Below, piece by piece: positions 1 through 8,099 of a stretch of 64,000 nucleotides of DNA (within the stretch, counting starts at the first letter, position 1; each line of letters begins with the position of its first letter). The notes under the pieces were generated by a model. That model was given only the letters and a program-made list of their open reading frames with translations, searched no databases and was not told the DNA's origin. Source of the stretch: Gangjinia marincola (GTDB lineage: Bacteria > Bacteroidota > Bacteroidia > Flavobacteriales > Flavobacteriaceae); NCBI RefSeq assembly GCF_039523415.1, contig NZ_BAAAFG010000016.1, positions 496,001-560,000 on the forward strand, in the 5' to 3' direction. The translations under genes were made by a program, and so were the position numbers.

Positions 1-416
1 TAACTATTCCTATTCTAGCCTTGATCTCGAAAGTAGTTTTTTGGAAAGGAAAAGGGTATAATTATATCGAACATTTTGTTATTTACCTTTATTCTTATTC
101 GCATATCGCAATGATAACCTATGTCTGTGCGGTATTTGCAGCGTTCGCATTACCTCCAAATATTTATATGTGGGTCAGTCCCGTTTTCTCTCTAATCTAT
201 CTTATCTATCACATTTATATACTAAAACGACTATTTGAACTAAGTAAAGCTGAAATGGTACTCAAAACACTTATTTTCTTTATCGTAGGTGGAATTCTAT
301 TAGCAGCAGTCATGGCACTAATAATTATAATCCTGATTAAAATTGGATTCTATGACGAAATATGGGAAGCAGCCCGCCAACAAGCCGAAGCTGCTAAAGC
401 GGCAAAGGGTAGTTAA
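1..416 (+). CDS. DUF3667 family membrane protein, 3' part only
   Basis: The reading frame is open to the left edge of the window (codons from base 3 read T-I-P-I-L-A-L-I-S-K), so the TTG at 21 is not a real start and the 5' part of the gene lies outside. What remains has the DUF3667 signature IPILALIS...YNYIEHFVIYLYSYSH, followed by three or four membrane segments and a short charged tail ending in an Ala/Lys-rich stretch (AARQQAEAAKAAKGS). DUF3667 proteins are Bacteroidota inner-membrane proteins of unknown role, usually with a zinc-ribbon-like N-terminus, which would be off-window here. The stop codon overlaps the fossil repeat at 413-470, so the neighbouring rearrangement happened right at the end of this gene. 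Confidence 0.75.
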   Translation, partial: TIPILALISKVVFWKGKGYNYIEHFVIYLYSYSHIAMITYVCAVFAAFALPPNIYMWVSPVFSLIYLIYHIYILKRLFELSKAEMVLKTLIFFIVGGILLAAVMALIIIILIKIGFYDEIWEAARQQAEAAKAAKGS

Positions 417-470
417 ACCTCCTCTTCTGCCATAAATTGAACTTCGTATAAATTGCGGTAATAGCCATCA
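413..470 (-). pseudogene. Fossil duplicate of the ABC exporter 3' end
   Basis: These 58 bases match 1595-1652, the last 19 codons (including stop) of the ABC exporter gene, with three mismatches. Read on the minus strand, all three differences are third-position synonymous changes (two Tyr codons, one Arg codon). Similarity stops abruptly after 470. The copy therefore preserves the C-terminal end of the transporter without the rest of the gene. It suggests that the DUF3667 gene and the exporter were once directly convergent and that the DNA between the two copies was inserted with a duplicated, slightly divergent flank. Confidence 0.85.
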
Positions 471-639
471 ATTAATGTAATAAGTCATATATAAAATATA
501 AGCCGGAAAGTTTAACAATTTGATTTCTAATTATCAAATTACAATCAGACTTGAAAATTGTTCACCTTAAATTAACACCATAATCTGATATTTTGGATTT
601 TTAATTCATAAATTTAAATTAACATTAAAACATATAATT

Positions 640-1539
640 ATGAAAAATCAACTACAAAAGAGCAGATTAGCATATTTAGTTTGCCTCTTTTCAATGACCA
701 CAGTTGCCCAAATTGGATCAACTACCTCTAAATGTTCAATAAATGGCCCAAGTTCAATTGAGGAAAATCAAAGTGTAACCTACAGTATAACTTCGGCCAA
801 CGGTAGCAGTTATTTCTGGTCGGTTACCGGAGGGTTGTCAATTGTTGGAAGTAATAGTTCTTCCTCGGTCCAAGTACAGGGAACAAATGAAGGAACTGGA
901 AAAGTCTGTGTTACGCGTTTTAAAAATGGACAAGTACCTTGCTGTACGTGTAATACAGTAGCTATTGAACCTCCTTGTGTTGAACCAGATTCAATAACCT
1001 GGATACAAGATATATCCATTCCGTATTGTATGGGTGATATTTTAGAGTTTAATGCTATTTTATTACCCTCTGATGCACCAGGCACCTACAGTTGGAGTAT
1101 CACGAACAACTATAATACAACACAAATAATAGGTCCTACTAATACCAGCAATTTAAAAGTACAAAGCTCACCTATCCCTGGAGATGGTCTTGTTGTCAAC
1201 CTAACATTTACATCTTCTTGTCCTTCAGGAAAAGTTGTTACCTACAGCGATTTTGCGAGATATAATGAATCTCCTGGCGAATGCCCTCCTGCAAGATCTA
1301 ATATTACCAAATATTATCTATCACCAAATCCTTCTAGAAATTTTCTTAATATTTCAACTTTAGGAAAGGATGATAATTATGAAAATACAGTTGAAATATT
1401 TTCTTCTTCAGGAGAATCCGTTCTTAAGTCAAATGATCTAGAAAATATAAATGTCTCAGAATTGAAAAAAGGAATTTACTTTATCCAAATAATTTCTGAT
1501 CAAAAAGTAATCGAAACCTTGAAGTGGATAAAAGAATAA
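640..1539 (+). CDS. Type IX-secreted protein with C-terminal sorting domain
   Basis: A 299-residue secreted protein. Residues 1-23 form a signal peptide (hydrophobic AYLVCLFSMTTVAQ). Residues about 33-110 look like a PKD/Ig-like beta domain (INGPSSIEENQSVTYSI, then FWSVTGG) with a Cys-rich end (PCCTC). A second beta-rich segment covers about 120-215. Residues about 225-299 are a type A type IX secretion sorting domain: YYLSPNPSRNFLNIS near its start, then GIYFIQI and a lysine-rich end (KWIKE). Such proteins cross the outer membrane by PorV/Sov and lose the C-terminal domain. There is no catalytic domain, so adhesion or surface display is possible but unproven. The gene stands alone between two convergent genes, flanked by the duplicated segment 413-470/1595-1652, and looks like a recent insertion. 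The ATG at 640 directly precedes the signal peptide. Confidence 0.8.
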   Translation: MKNQLQKSRLAYLVCLFSMTTVAQIGSTTSKCSINGPSSIEENQSVTYSITSANGSSYFWSVTGGLSIVGSNSSSSVQVQGTNEGTGKVCVTRFKNGQVPCCTCNTVAIEPPCVEPDSITWIQDISIPYCMGDILEFNAILLPSDAPGTYSWSITNNYNTTQIIGPTNTSNLKVQSSPIPGDGLVVNLTFTSSCPSGKVVTYSDFARYNESPGECPPARSNITKYYLSPNPSRNFLNISTLGKDDNYENTVEIFSSSGESVLKSNDLENINVSELKKGIYFIQIISDQKVIETLKWIKE

Positions 1540-1564
1540 CGAGAAACTTTATATAGCGTAAACT

Positions 1565-1596
1565 AAAGCACTAGATTTTTTTCTGGTGCTTTTTTT
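1565..1596 (+). terminator. Rho-independent terminator
   Basis: An 11-base-pair stem (1565-1575 with 1582-1592, one G-T pair) and a six-T loop are followed by a T run to 1596. It ends transcription of the secreted-protein gene, directly against the stop codon of the convergent ABC exporter. Confidence 0.85.
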
Positions 1597-3361
1597 AAAC
1601 CTCCTCTTCTGCCATAAATTGAACTTCATATAAATTACGGTAGTAGCCATCATCCTGTTGAAGGAGTTGCGTATGCGTGCCCGATTCTACAATTTTACCT
1701 TGGTCCATGACGATAATTTTATCGGCTTTTTTAATGGTCGCTAATCGATGTGCAATAACAATAGAGGTTCTTCCTTGTGTAATCTTATCTGTCGCATCCT
1801 GGATCAACTGTTCACTGTAACTATCTACCGATGAGGTCGCTTCATCCAAAATTAAAATACTTGGATTACTCACATATGCCCGTAAAAAAGCAATCAACTG
1901 TCTTTGCCCGCTTGAGAGCATGACTCCGCGTTCTTTGACGTTGTACTCATACCCGCCGGGTAAGCTGGCAATAAATTCATGTACTCCAATTTCTTTAGCA
2001 GCGGCAGTAACTTGCTCTATTGTAATTTCAGGATGGTTAAGGGTAATATTAGCTAAGATGGTATCTGCAAATAAAAAGACATCTTGTAGCACGATGGCAA
2101 TCTGGCCGCGTAAGGAGTCGAGGGTGAATTTTTTGATGTCAGTTCCATCAATGGAGATGACTCCGCCGTCAATTTCATAAAAACGATTCAAAAGATTGAT
2201 GACCGTACTTTTTCCGGCACCGGTAGAACCTACGATAGCAATAGTTTGACCGGCTTCAGCAGTGAACGAAATTCCTTTGAGCACTTCCTCGTCTTGCACA
2301 TAGCTAAATCGAACTTTATTAAATTCGATACGTCCTTTAATATCTTCCGCTACAGCGGTACCGGTATCTGCAATAAAGGATTCGGTTTCTAATATTTTAA
2401 ACACACGATTAGTCGCTACCATCCCCATTTGGAGTGTATTGAACTTATCGGCAATTTGGCGCAAAGGTCTAAACAGCATCTGTATCAACTGGATGAACAT
2501 CACAATAATCCCCAGTGAAAGGAGGTCATTTTCTACAGCCCTCAATCCCCCAAACCAAGTCACTAAACCTATAGTTACCGAGGTGGACATTTCTGCAATA
2601 GGAAAGAAAATTGAGTTATACCACACGGTTTTAATCCAGCCCTTACGATGCTTAGCGTTGATTTCTTTAAAACGGTCAAACTCGGTATCCTCACGGGCAA
2701 AAATTTGTACGATCTTCATCCCCGTGATACGCTCTTGCACAAAAGAATTAAGGTTGGCAACCTCATTACGTACCATCTCAAACGCCACTTTCATTTTTTT
2801 TTGAAATATACGTGTCGCGTATAGTATAAAGGGAAGTACTGCAAAGACTAATAAGGATAGTTGCCAGCTTTTATAGAGCATAACTCCTACAATCACTGCC
2901 ATTTTGAGTAAATCTGCGATGATGGTAAAAAGTCCCTGACTAAAGATTTGTGAAATAGTTTCGATATCACTCACGGCTCTGGTCACCAAACGACCTACTG
3001 CTGCTTTATCATAATATTGCATCTTAAAACTAAGCATCTTATTGAACAAGCGCACTCTAATATCTCTAATCACCTCTTGCCCTAGCCAACTGGCAAAGTA
3101 GATAAAACAAAACTGAAAAATCACCTCTAACAGCAACACCCCAAACATAAGCAAGACGTAAGTGAGTAACATCTCACTGTCTTTAGGCACGATGCTTTGA
3201 TTGATTGCTTTTTCTAATAATAAAGGGTTTACCACGGCCAAAGCAGCCAACAATACTGCCGAAAATGCTACAAAATAGTATGTGCCACGATAGGGTCGCG
3301 TATAACGCAATAACTGCCTAAACAACTTAAAATCAAATGCACTTCCTTGAGTTTCTGCCAT
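1595..3361 (-). CDS. ABC exporter, fused permease and ATPase (MsbA/MdlB type)
   Basis: A 588-residue half-transporter that would work as a homodimer in the inner membrane. An ABC transmembrane type-1 domain of six helices covers about residues 20-310. The nucleotide-binding domain follows: Walker A GSTGAGKST (378-386), Q-loop Q426, signature LSSGQ (482-486), Walker B ILILDE (502-507) and switch His538, all intact. The family exports lipids, peptides or drugs; the substrate cannot be told from sequence. Only three bases separate it from truA upstream, so the two are probably co-transcribed from the promoter before truA. Its last 19 codons are duplicated at 413-470. The start ATG (3359-3361) follows the truA stop directly and fits the usual family N-terminus. 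Confidence 0.92.
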   Translation of the reverse strand: MAETQGSAFDFKLFRQLLRYTRPYRGTYYFVAFSAVLLAALAVVNPLLLEKAINQSIVPKDSEMLLTYVLLMFGVLLLEVIFQFCFIYFASWLGQEVIRDIRVRLFNKMLSFKMQYYDKAAVGRLVTRAVSDIETISQIFSQGLFTIIADLLKMAVIVGVMLYKSWQLSLLVFAVLPFILYATRIFQKKMKVAFEMVRNEVANLNSFVQERITGMKIVQIFAREDTEFDRFKEINAKHRKGWIKTVWYNSIFFPIAEMSTSVTIGLVTWFGGLRAVENDLLSLGIIVMFIQLIQMLFRPLRQIADKFNTLQMGMVATNRVFKILETESFIADTGTAVAEDIKGRIEFNKVRFSYVQDEEVLKGISFTAEAGQTIAIVGSTGAGKSTVINLLNRFYEIDGGVISIDGTDIKKFTLDSLRGQIAIVLQDVFLFADTILANITLNHPEITIEQVTAAAKEIGVHEFIASLPGGYEYNVKERGVMLSSGQRQLIAFLRAYVSNPSILILDEATSSVDSYSEQLIQDATDKITQGRTSIVIAHRLATIKKADKIIVMDQGKIVESGTHTQLLQQDDGYYRNLYEVQFMAEEEV

Positions 3362-3364
3362 GAA

Positions 3365-4108
3365 TTATAGATACAAATGAGTGGGATACTCAATCTTGGT
3401 CAAATATAAGCCATGTGCAGGGACTGAGCTGCCCGCTTGGCTTCTATTTCTACTTTTTATAATTTGGTGCAATTCATCCGGGCTTGTTTTACCCGTTCCA
3501 ACATTTACTAATGTCCCAACGATCGCACGCACCATATTGCGCAAAAATCTATTGGCTGTAATTGTAAATACAAGACAATGATCAATAGCTTCCCAGTGAG
3601 CCGCAGTGATCGTACAATCATACGTTTTTACATCTGTCTTGACTTTAGAGAAACACTTAAAATCGGTATACTCTGGTAAAATTTGTGCAGCCTCATTCAT
3701 ACGTTTGACATCCAAATCTTTACGAACATACCAAGAGCTATTGACTCTAAATGGATCTTTTATTACGTTAATGTGATACTCGTAAGTTCTGGCTTTAGCA
3801 TCAAAACGCGCGTGTGCCTCATCGTTTACCGGTACAATGTCAAAAACGGCGATAGATTTAGGTAGTAATGAATTAAGCTTATACACTAATTCCTCTTCAA
3901 CCAATGTACGTGATGTATCAAAATGAGCGATATAATCAGTAGCGTGAACACCCGTGTCCGTTCTTCCGGCACCGGTTATACTTACTTTTTCGCCTAAAAT
4001 GGTCTCAAAACTCTCCTCTAACATTTGCTGTATTGTGGGAACATTTGGCTGTCGTTGCCATCCAAAAAACGAACTCCCTTCATACCCTAACCGAATAAAA
4101 TAACGCAC
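3365..4108 (-). CDS. truA: tRNA pseudouridine synthase A
   Basis: A 247-residue enzyme that converts uridines 38-40 in the anticodon arm of tRNAs to pseudouridine in the cytoplasm. It carries the catalytic motif GRTDTGVHA with nucleophile Asp51, and the conserved RFDAKARTYEYHI and NRFLRNMVRAIVGTLVNVG segments. Length is normal for the family. It is the first gene of a two-gene unit with the ABC exporter (gap of three bases). A TATCTTTG -7 element at 4125-4132 lies about 17 bases before the ATG, which supports this start and gives a very short leader. Confidence 0.97.
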   Translation of the reverse strand: MRYFIRLGYEGSSFFGWQRQPNVPTIQQMLEESFETILGEKVSITGAGRTDTGVHATDYIAHFDTSRTLVEEELVYKLNSLLPKSIAVFDIVPVNDEAHARFDAKARTYEYHINVIKDPFRVNSSWYVRKDLDVKRMNEAAQILPEYTDFKCFSKVKTDVKTYDCTITAAHWEAIDHCLVFTITANRFLRNMVRAIVGTLVNVGTGKTSPDELHQIIKSRNRSQAGSSVPAHGLYLTKIEYPTHLYL

Positions 4109-4124
4109 GCTAATAAATTTATTT

Positions 4125-4132
4125 CAAAGATA
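4125..4132 (-). promoter_or_regulatory. -7 promoter element for truA
   Basis: On the minus strand this reads TATCTTTG, an exact match to the Bacteroidota -7 consensus TAnnTTTG. It lies 17 bases upstream of the truA ATG. No clear TTTG -33 element is seen at the expected spacing. Confidence 0.65.
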
Positions 4133-4206
4133 CCCAATCAAAAATGCATGAATAGATAAATAAAACTGAAATTTTAAGGACGAATCTAGTGAGTAGTTTA
4201 ATTTTG

Positions 4207-4710
4207 ATGCGCATGAAGAAGATTCTACTACTCAGTGACACGCATAGTCATATTGATGATCGTATTCTAGCTTACGCAGAAGCAGCTGATGAAGTCTGGC
4301 ACGCGGGAGACATAGGTAATGTGATCGTTACCGACGAACTTCAAAAAATCAAGCCGTTGAAAGCAGTCTTTGGTAATATTGATAATCACGAAATCCGGAA
4401 GGAATTTCCGCTACATCAACGCTTTTTGTGTGAAGGAGTAGACGTTTGGATTACGCATATTGGTGGTTACCCAAAGCGTTACTCACCGGCGATTCGCGAT
4501 GAAATAAATAAAAATCCCCCTGATCTTTTTATCTGCGGTCATTCTCATATTTTAAAGGTCATGCCTGATCAGAAACTAGATCTGCTGCACATGAATCCGG
4601 GGGCTGCCGGTAAACACGGATTTCATAACGTTCGCACCATGTTACGCTTTAGCATCGATCAAAAAGAGATTAAAAATCTTGAGGTGATTGAGCTTGGTAA
4701 AAGAGGTTAA
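4207..4710 (+). CDS. YfcE/MJ0936-type metallophosphoesterase
   Basis: A calcineurin-like phosphodiesterase of about 167 residues. All metal-binding motifs are present in order: SDTHSH, GDIGN, FGNIDNH, then GHSHILK and the C-terminal NPGAAG. Relatives (YfcE, MJ0936) hydrolyse phosphodiesters with Mn2+ or Ni2+ in vitro; the cellular substrate is not established. The frame extends up to a GTG at 4189, but the conserved N-terminus begins MKKILLLSDTHSH, so ATG 4207 or 4213 is preferred. It is divergent from truA and stands alone. Confidence 0.88.
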   Translation: MRMKKILLLSDTHSHIDDRILAYAEAADEVWHAGDIGNVIVTDELQKIKPLKAVFGNIDNHEIRKEFPLHQRFLCEGVDVWITHIGGYPKRYSPAIRDEINKNPPDLFICGHSHILKVMPDQKLDLLHMNPGAAGKHGFHNVRTMLRFSIDQKEIKNLEVIELGKRG

Positions 4711-4873
4711 TTGGTGAGTAGGAGAATTGTAGTATGATAAAGATTACTTAGTTAACTTCACTTTGAAAACGAATTAACTCGCTCTCCCTTTAGTCTTCAA
4801 CGATGAAGCAATGGGGTTGAAAAGGAGGAAGCGGGTTGGGCTGATTCAAAATTGTTTACGATTTTATATGATA

Positions 4874-4933
4874 AGACCCCGCATTACTGCGCGGTTAGCA
4901 AAATCACGCCAATCAAAGATTGACTATTTTGCT
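4874..4933. repeat. Hairpin-forming intergenic repeat
   Basis: This holds an imperfect ACCCCGCAT...TGCGCGGTT hairpin (4876-4895) of the same family as those at 7601, 7684 and 27367. It is followed by a nested hairpin with arms AGCAAAAT/ATTTTGCT (4897-4904 with 4926-4933) enclosing CAATC/GATTG (4910-4914 with 4918-4922). The rest of 4711-4873 shows no gene. Confidence 0.6.
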
Positions 4934-4935
4934 AA

Positions 4936-4965
4936 AAAAAGCCCTTTGAATTAATCCAAAGGGCT
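4936..4965 (-). terminator. Terminator of the DUF4293 gene
   Basis: Perfect 10-base-pair stem (4939-4948 with 4956-4965) followed, on the minus strand, by a run of T (the A run at 4934-4940). It lies 26 bases beyond the stop of the DUF4293 gene. Confidence 0.85.
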
Positions 4966-4990
4966 TACGCACAAAATTTACTAGTTAGGT

Positions 4991-5401
4991 TTATCGAAAT
5001 CGATCTGCAGATTTTACGAGTGCTTCATCCTTCATGATAGCCTTGTTTGACAAGACCAATAAAACGATAGAAACAATAGGAATCAACATCCCAATACCTT
5101 TCTCAGAAATACGCATTTCTCCAGGTAGCATTAGCGACCAATACACAAAAAATCCTAGTAAAGTAACGTTCAATAGGATATTTAGACGATTCAATACAAA
5201 TTGAGTCTGTCGTCGTTTAAATAATAAGATTGCCACGACTGCAAAAAAAGCGCTGATAAAAAAAGCGCCTAAAACTAATGGCTCATCGATAGCATAAATT
5301 TCTTTACCGGTACTGTCTCTCCATAATGCAACAGCAAAAGGCATTCCCGCATTAAGCGTTGCAACTAGTAAAAGATAGACAGATTGTATACGTTGTATCA
5401 T
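4991..5401 (-). CDS. DUF4293 family membrane protein
   Basis: A 136-residue inner-membrane protein with four hydrophobic segments. It matches the Bacteroidota family DUF4293 by its first residues MIQRIQSVYLLL and its last residues KDEALVKSADRFR. The function is unknown. It is divergent from rho, a pairing that I know as common in this phylum, which hints at a link to transcription or simply conserved synteny. A TATTTTTG element at 5413-5420 lies only 12 bases before the ATG, so the transcript may have almost no leader. It has its own terminator. Confidence 0.88.
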   Translation of the reverse strand: MIQRIQSVYLLLVATLNAGMPFAVALWRDSTGKEIYAIDEPLVLGAFFISAFFAVVAILLFKRRQTQFVLNRLNILLNVTLLGFFVYWSLMLPGEMRISEKGIGMLIPIVSIVLLVLSNKAIMKDEALVKSADRFR

Positions 5402-5412
5402 AATAACGCACG

Positions 5413-5420
5413 CAAAAATA
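5413..5420 (-). promoter_or_regulatory. -7 element for the DUF4293 gene
   Basis: Reads TATTTTTG on the minus strand (TAnnTTTG consensus), with the ATG starting 12 bases downstream. Transcription would start within a few bases of the start codon. No TTTG -33 box is evident. Confidence 0.5.
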
Positions 5421-5593
5421 ATGTATTCTTTTTATTTGAGAAGGGATATAATTAAAATAAAGTCGTATAATTGCAAGAATAATAAGTAACCTACTGACCA
5501 TCGGGTTCTTATTTCTTCGAAATAGACGAATACTTCTCTTCTAGATTTAGAATTCATTTTTACACCATATAAAATATAATCGTAAACATATCC

Positions 5594-7243
5594 ATGTTAG
5601 AAATTGCTGAATTAAAAGCGAAAAAGCTTCCTGAGCTTCAAGAAATTGCTAAAACCTTTGAGGTCCCTAAATATCGATCGTTAAAAAAATTAGATCTTAT
5701 CTATAAAATCTTAGATCATCAGGCAGAAAATCCTCAAAAAGTAAAAGAACTTCCCGCAGACCTGGTCGCTGATAAAGCAGCCGATAAACCTGCACCAAGA
5801 TCAAATCAAAAAAGTCAAGCACGTAAGCCCGCACCCCAAAAAAAGCAGGATCAAAAGCAAGACAAAAAACAAGAACACTCTTCAAAAGGTGATGATCGAC
5901 AAAGTAAAGATCAAAGCAAAGACCAAAAAAACGATCGCAAAGACAATCGCAATCAGCAAAAAGATCAGCGCAAAGATCAAAAAGACGACCGCAAGGATAA
6001 TCGCAAAGACCAGAAGGATAATCGAAATAGCAATAAGGGTAACGGCAATAACAACAACAACCGCAATCAGCAAAAAAACTCTGGTAACAGAGACAATAGA
6101 AATCGCTACCGTGAACCAGATTACGAATTTGATGCCATCATTGAAAGTGAAGGCGTTTTAGACGTAATGCAAGATGGATACGGGTTTTTAAGATCAAGTG
6201 ATTACAACTATTTATCATCACCAGATGATATTTATGTATCTCAATCTCAAATTAGATTATTTGGACTAAAAGTAGGAGATACCGTATTAGGACAAGTACG
6301 CCCACCTAAAGAAGGAGAAAAGTATTTTCCACTTATTCGGGTAAATAAAATTAATGGAATGGATCCGCAAGTCGTTCGCGATCGTGTGGCTTTTGAACAT
6401 TTGACTCCTTTGTTCCCAAAAGAAAAATTTAATATTGCTGATCGTCAAAGCACCCTTTCTACCAGAGTGATGGATTTATTCGCTCCTATTGGCAAAGGAC
6501 AGCGTGGTATGATAGTATCTCAACCTAAAACTGGTAAAACGGTTTTATTGAAAGACATTGCAAACGCCATTGCCGCGAACCATCCTGAAGTATATCAAAT
6601 CGTACTGTTAATTGACGAACGTCCTGAAGAAGTTACCGACATGCAACGTAATGTGCGTGGTGAAGTAGTTGCTTCTACCTTTGACAAAGAACCGCACGAA
6701 CACGTACGCATCGCAAATATCGTCTTAGAAAAAGCAAAACGTTTGGTAGAATGTGGTCACGATGTAGTGATCTTACTAGATTCTATTACGCGTTTGGCCA
6801 GAGCATATAATACGGTACAACCTGCCAGTGGTAAGGTATTGAGTGGTGGTGTGGATGCCAATGCGCTACACAAACCTAAACGCTTTTTTGGCGCTGCGCG
6901 GAATATCGAAAACGGTGGATCGCTCTCTATTATTGCAACTGCATTGACCGATACAGGTTCTAAAATGGACGAAGTGATTTTTGAAGAATTTAAAGGAACC
7001 GGTAACATGGAACTTCAATTGGATCGTAAAATCGCCAATCGAAGAATTTATCCTGCGATCGATCTTACCTCATCCAGTACACGTCGTGATGATCTGTTAT
7101 TGGATGAAACCACCCTGCAACGCATGTGGGTGTTACGTAAATATCTAGCAGACATGAATCCTGTGGAAGCCATGGAATTCATCCAAGAACGCATCAAACA
7201 AACCCGAAATAACGAAGAGTTTTTGATCTCCATGAATGGGTAG
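5594..7243 (+). CDS. rho: Transcription termination factor Rho with long disordered insertion
   Basis: A 549-residue hexameric RNA helicase that ends transcription. Residues 1-45 are the Rho_N (SAP-like) domain (LKAKKLPELQEIAK). Residues about 60-172 are low-complexity, rich in Lys, Asp, Gln, Asn and Arg with repeats such as KDNRKDQK and a run of Asn. The RNA-binding cold-shock-like domain follows (about 182-255, ESEGVLDVMQDGYGFLR). The ATPase core has Walker A QPKTGKT (310-316) and DERPEEVTDM (341-350). The total is about 130 residues longer than E. coli Rho because of the insertion. Insertions of this kind are typical of Bacteroidota Rho, and the one in Bacteroides thetaiotaomicron has been reported to drive phase separation. 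A strong terminator follows at 7266. Confidence 0.97.
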   Translation: MLEIAELKAKKLPELQEIAKTFEVPKYRSLKKLDLIYKILDHQAENPQKVKELPADLVADKAADKPAPRSNQKSQARKPAPQKKQDQKQDKKQEHSSKGDDRQSKDQSKDQKNDRKDNRNQQKDQRKDQKDDRKDNRKDQKDNRNSNKGNGNNNNNRNQQKNSGNRDNRNRYREPDYEFDAIIESEGVLDVMQDGYGFLRSSDYNYLSSPDDIYVSQSQIRLFGLKVGDTVLGQVRPPKEGEKYFPLIRVNKINGMDPQVVRDRVAFEHLTPLFPKEKFNIADRQSTLSTRVMDLFAPIGKGQRGMIVSQPKTGKTVLLKDIANAIAANHPEVYQIVLLIDERPEEVTDMQRNVRGEVVASTFDKEPHEHVRIANIVLEKAKRLVECGHDVVILLDSITRLARAYNTVQPASGKVLSGGVDANALHKPKRFFGAARNIENGGSLSIIATALTDTGSKMDEVIFEEFKGTGNMELQLDRKIANRRIYPAIDLTSSSTRRDDLLLDETTLQRMWVLRKYLADMNPVEAMEFIQERIKQTRNNEEFLISMNG

Positions 7244-7265
7244 GAACATTAGGTAATAATAATGT

Positions 7266-7298
7266 AAAGTCGTTTCAATGTTGAAACGACTTTTTTAT
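7266..7298 (+). terminator. rho terminator
   Basis: Perfect 13-base-pair stem (7266-7278 with 7281-7293) with a T-rich tail; AAAGTCGTTTCAA pairs with its complement. It is 23 bases beyond the rho stop. Confidence 0.9.
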
Positions 7299-7314
7299 TT
7301 TAGAACGTTAATCG

Positions 7315-7732
7315 TGCATTTCTGCTGGATTAATTCAACTACATAAGTTGAATGTGTTCCGTAGAACCTTTTCTTCCCAACGTTAAGAAAAAAGGAAACC
7401 GTCTCAAAAGAATTCTCATTGATATCTTGTCACTCCCGAACCATCGGGAGGGCCAGCTAAATAAGCTAATGACCAGCCATCCAAAAAACTTCGACAGGCT
7501 TAGTTTGACAGCAAAAAGCACTTTTGAGAAAGCTTCTAATTCAACCGACCCAGTTGAATGCATAGGGTTGCAACTTCTCAGCTAAACGTTATGAAAAAAA
7601 GATCCCGCATTTCTGCGGGATTAATTCAATCAGCACTATCGAAGTTACTGCTAGACTTTTCTAATGTAGATTTCAAAAAAAGAGATCCCGCATTTCTGCG
7701 GGATTAATTCAATCAACTTAGTTGAATGCGCC
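7315..7732. repeat. Cluster of palindromic intergenic repeats
   Basis: Between rho and rpsT there are 580 bases with no credible gene but with repeated motifs. A 32-base unit is identical at 7601-7632 and 7684-7715 (starting GATCCCGCATTTCTGCGGGA); a degenerate copy starts near 7315. The palindrome ATTCAAC-N7-GTTGAAT or a close variant occurs at 7333-7353, 7539-7559 and 7707-7727. CTCCCGA/TCGGGAG forms another hairpin near 7432-7450. CTTCGACAGGCTTAG at about 7492 resembles a dispersed repeat common in Bacteroidota. On the minus strand the 7601 and 7684 hairpins are followed by T-rich sequence and could act as back-up terminators. Confidence 0.7.
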
Positions 7733-7765
7733 GCTTTGCGGCTTTTCAACTAAGGATTTCATTAA

Positions 7766-7798
7766 CGAAAAAACTCCTTCCACCGTAGTGAAAGGAGT
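7766..7798 (-). terminator. rpsT terminator
   Basis: Stem ACTCCTT/AAGGAGT (7773-7779 with 7792-7798), with a T run on the minus strand from the A run at 7768-7773. It lies 26 bases beyond the rpsT stop. Confidence 0.75.
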
Positions 7799-7823
7799 AC
7801 ATTTTTTAAAACAAAGTACCTAC

Positions 7824-8075
7824 TTAAAGTGCAGCTACGTGCTTTGCTAAACCAGATTTGATATTAGCCGCTTTGTTATCGTGAATCACGTTATTCTTAG
7901 CCAGTTTATCTAACATAGAATATACTTCAGGTAACTGCTTAAGTGCTTCATTCTTATCTGCAGTATCCTTTAGCTTACGTACTGCATTACGCGTAGTCTT
8001 ATGCTGATAACGATTTCTGGTGCGTTTCGTCTCATTGCTACGAATTCTCTTTAATGCTGACTTATGATTTGCCAT
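7824..8075 (-). CDS. rpsT: 30S ribosomal protein S20
   Basis: An 83-residue, Lys/Arg-rich protein (MANHKSALKRIRSNETKRTRNR at its start) that binds 16S rRNA early in assembly of the small subunit. The length and three-helix pattern are typical of S20. It is 24 bases downstream of two tRNA-Glu genes on the same strand, so it may be transcribed with them from the promoter at 8352-8382, and it has its own terminator. Confidence 0.97.
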   Translation of the reverse strand: MANHKSALKRIRSNETKRTRNRYQHKTTRNAVRKLKDTADKNEALKQLPEVYSMLDKLAKNNVIHDNKAANIKSGLAKHVAAL

Positions 8076-8099
8076 AATTCTTTGTGTTACTTCTTGTTG

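Noticed and set aside
5882..6161. Two frames (one on each strand) inside the rho insertion
   Set aside because: They are out-of-frame readings of Lys/Asp/Asn/Gln repeats in rho, whose own frame is intact.
7339..7585. Overlapping 74- and 77-codon frames on opposite strands between rho and rpsT
   Set aside because: They run through palindromic repeats, have no recognisable protein features and use the hairpins as coding sequence.
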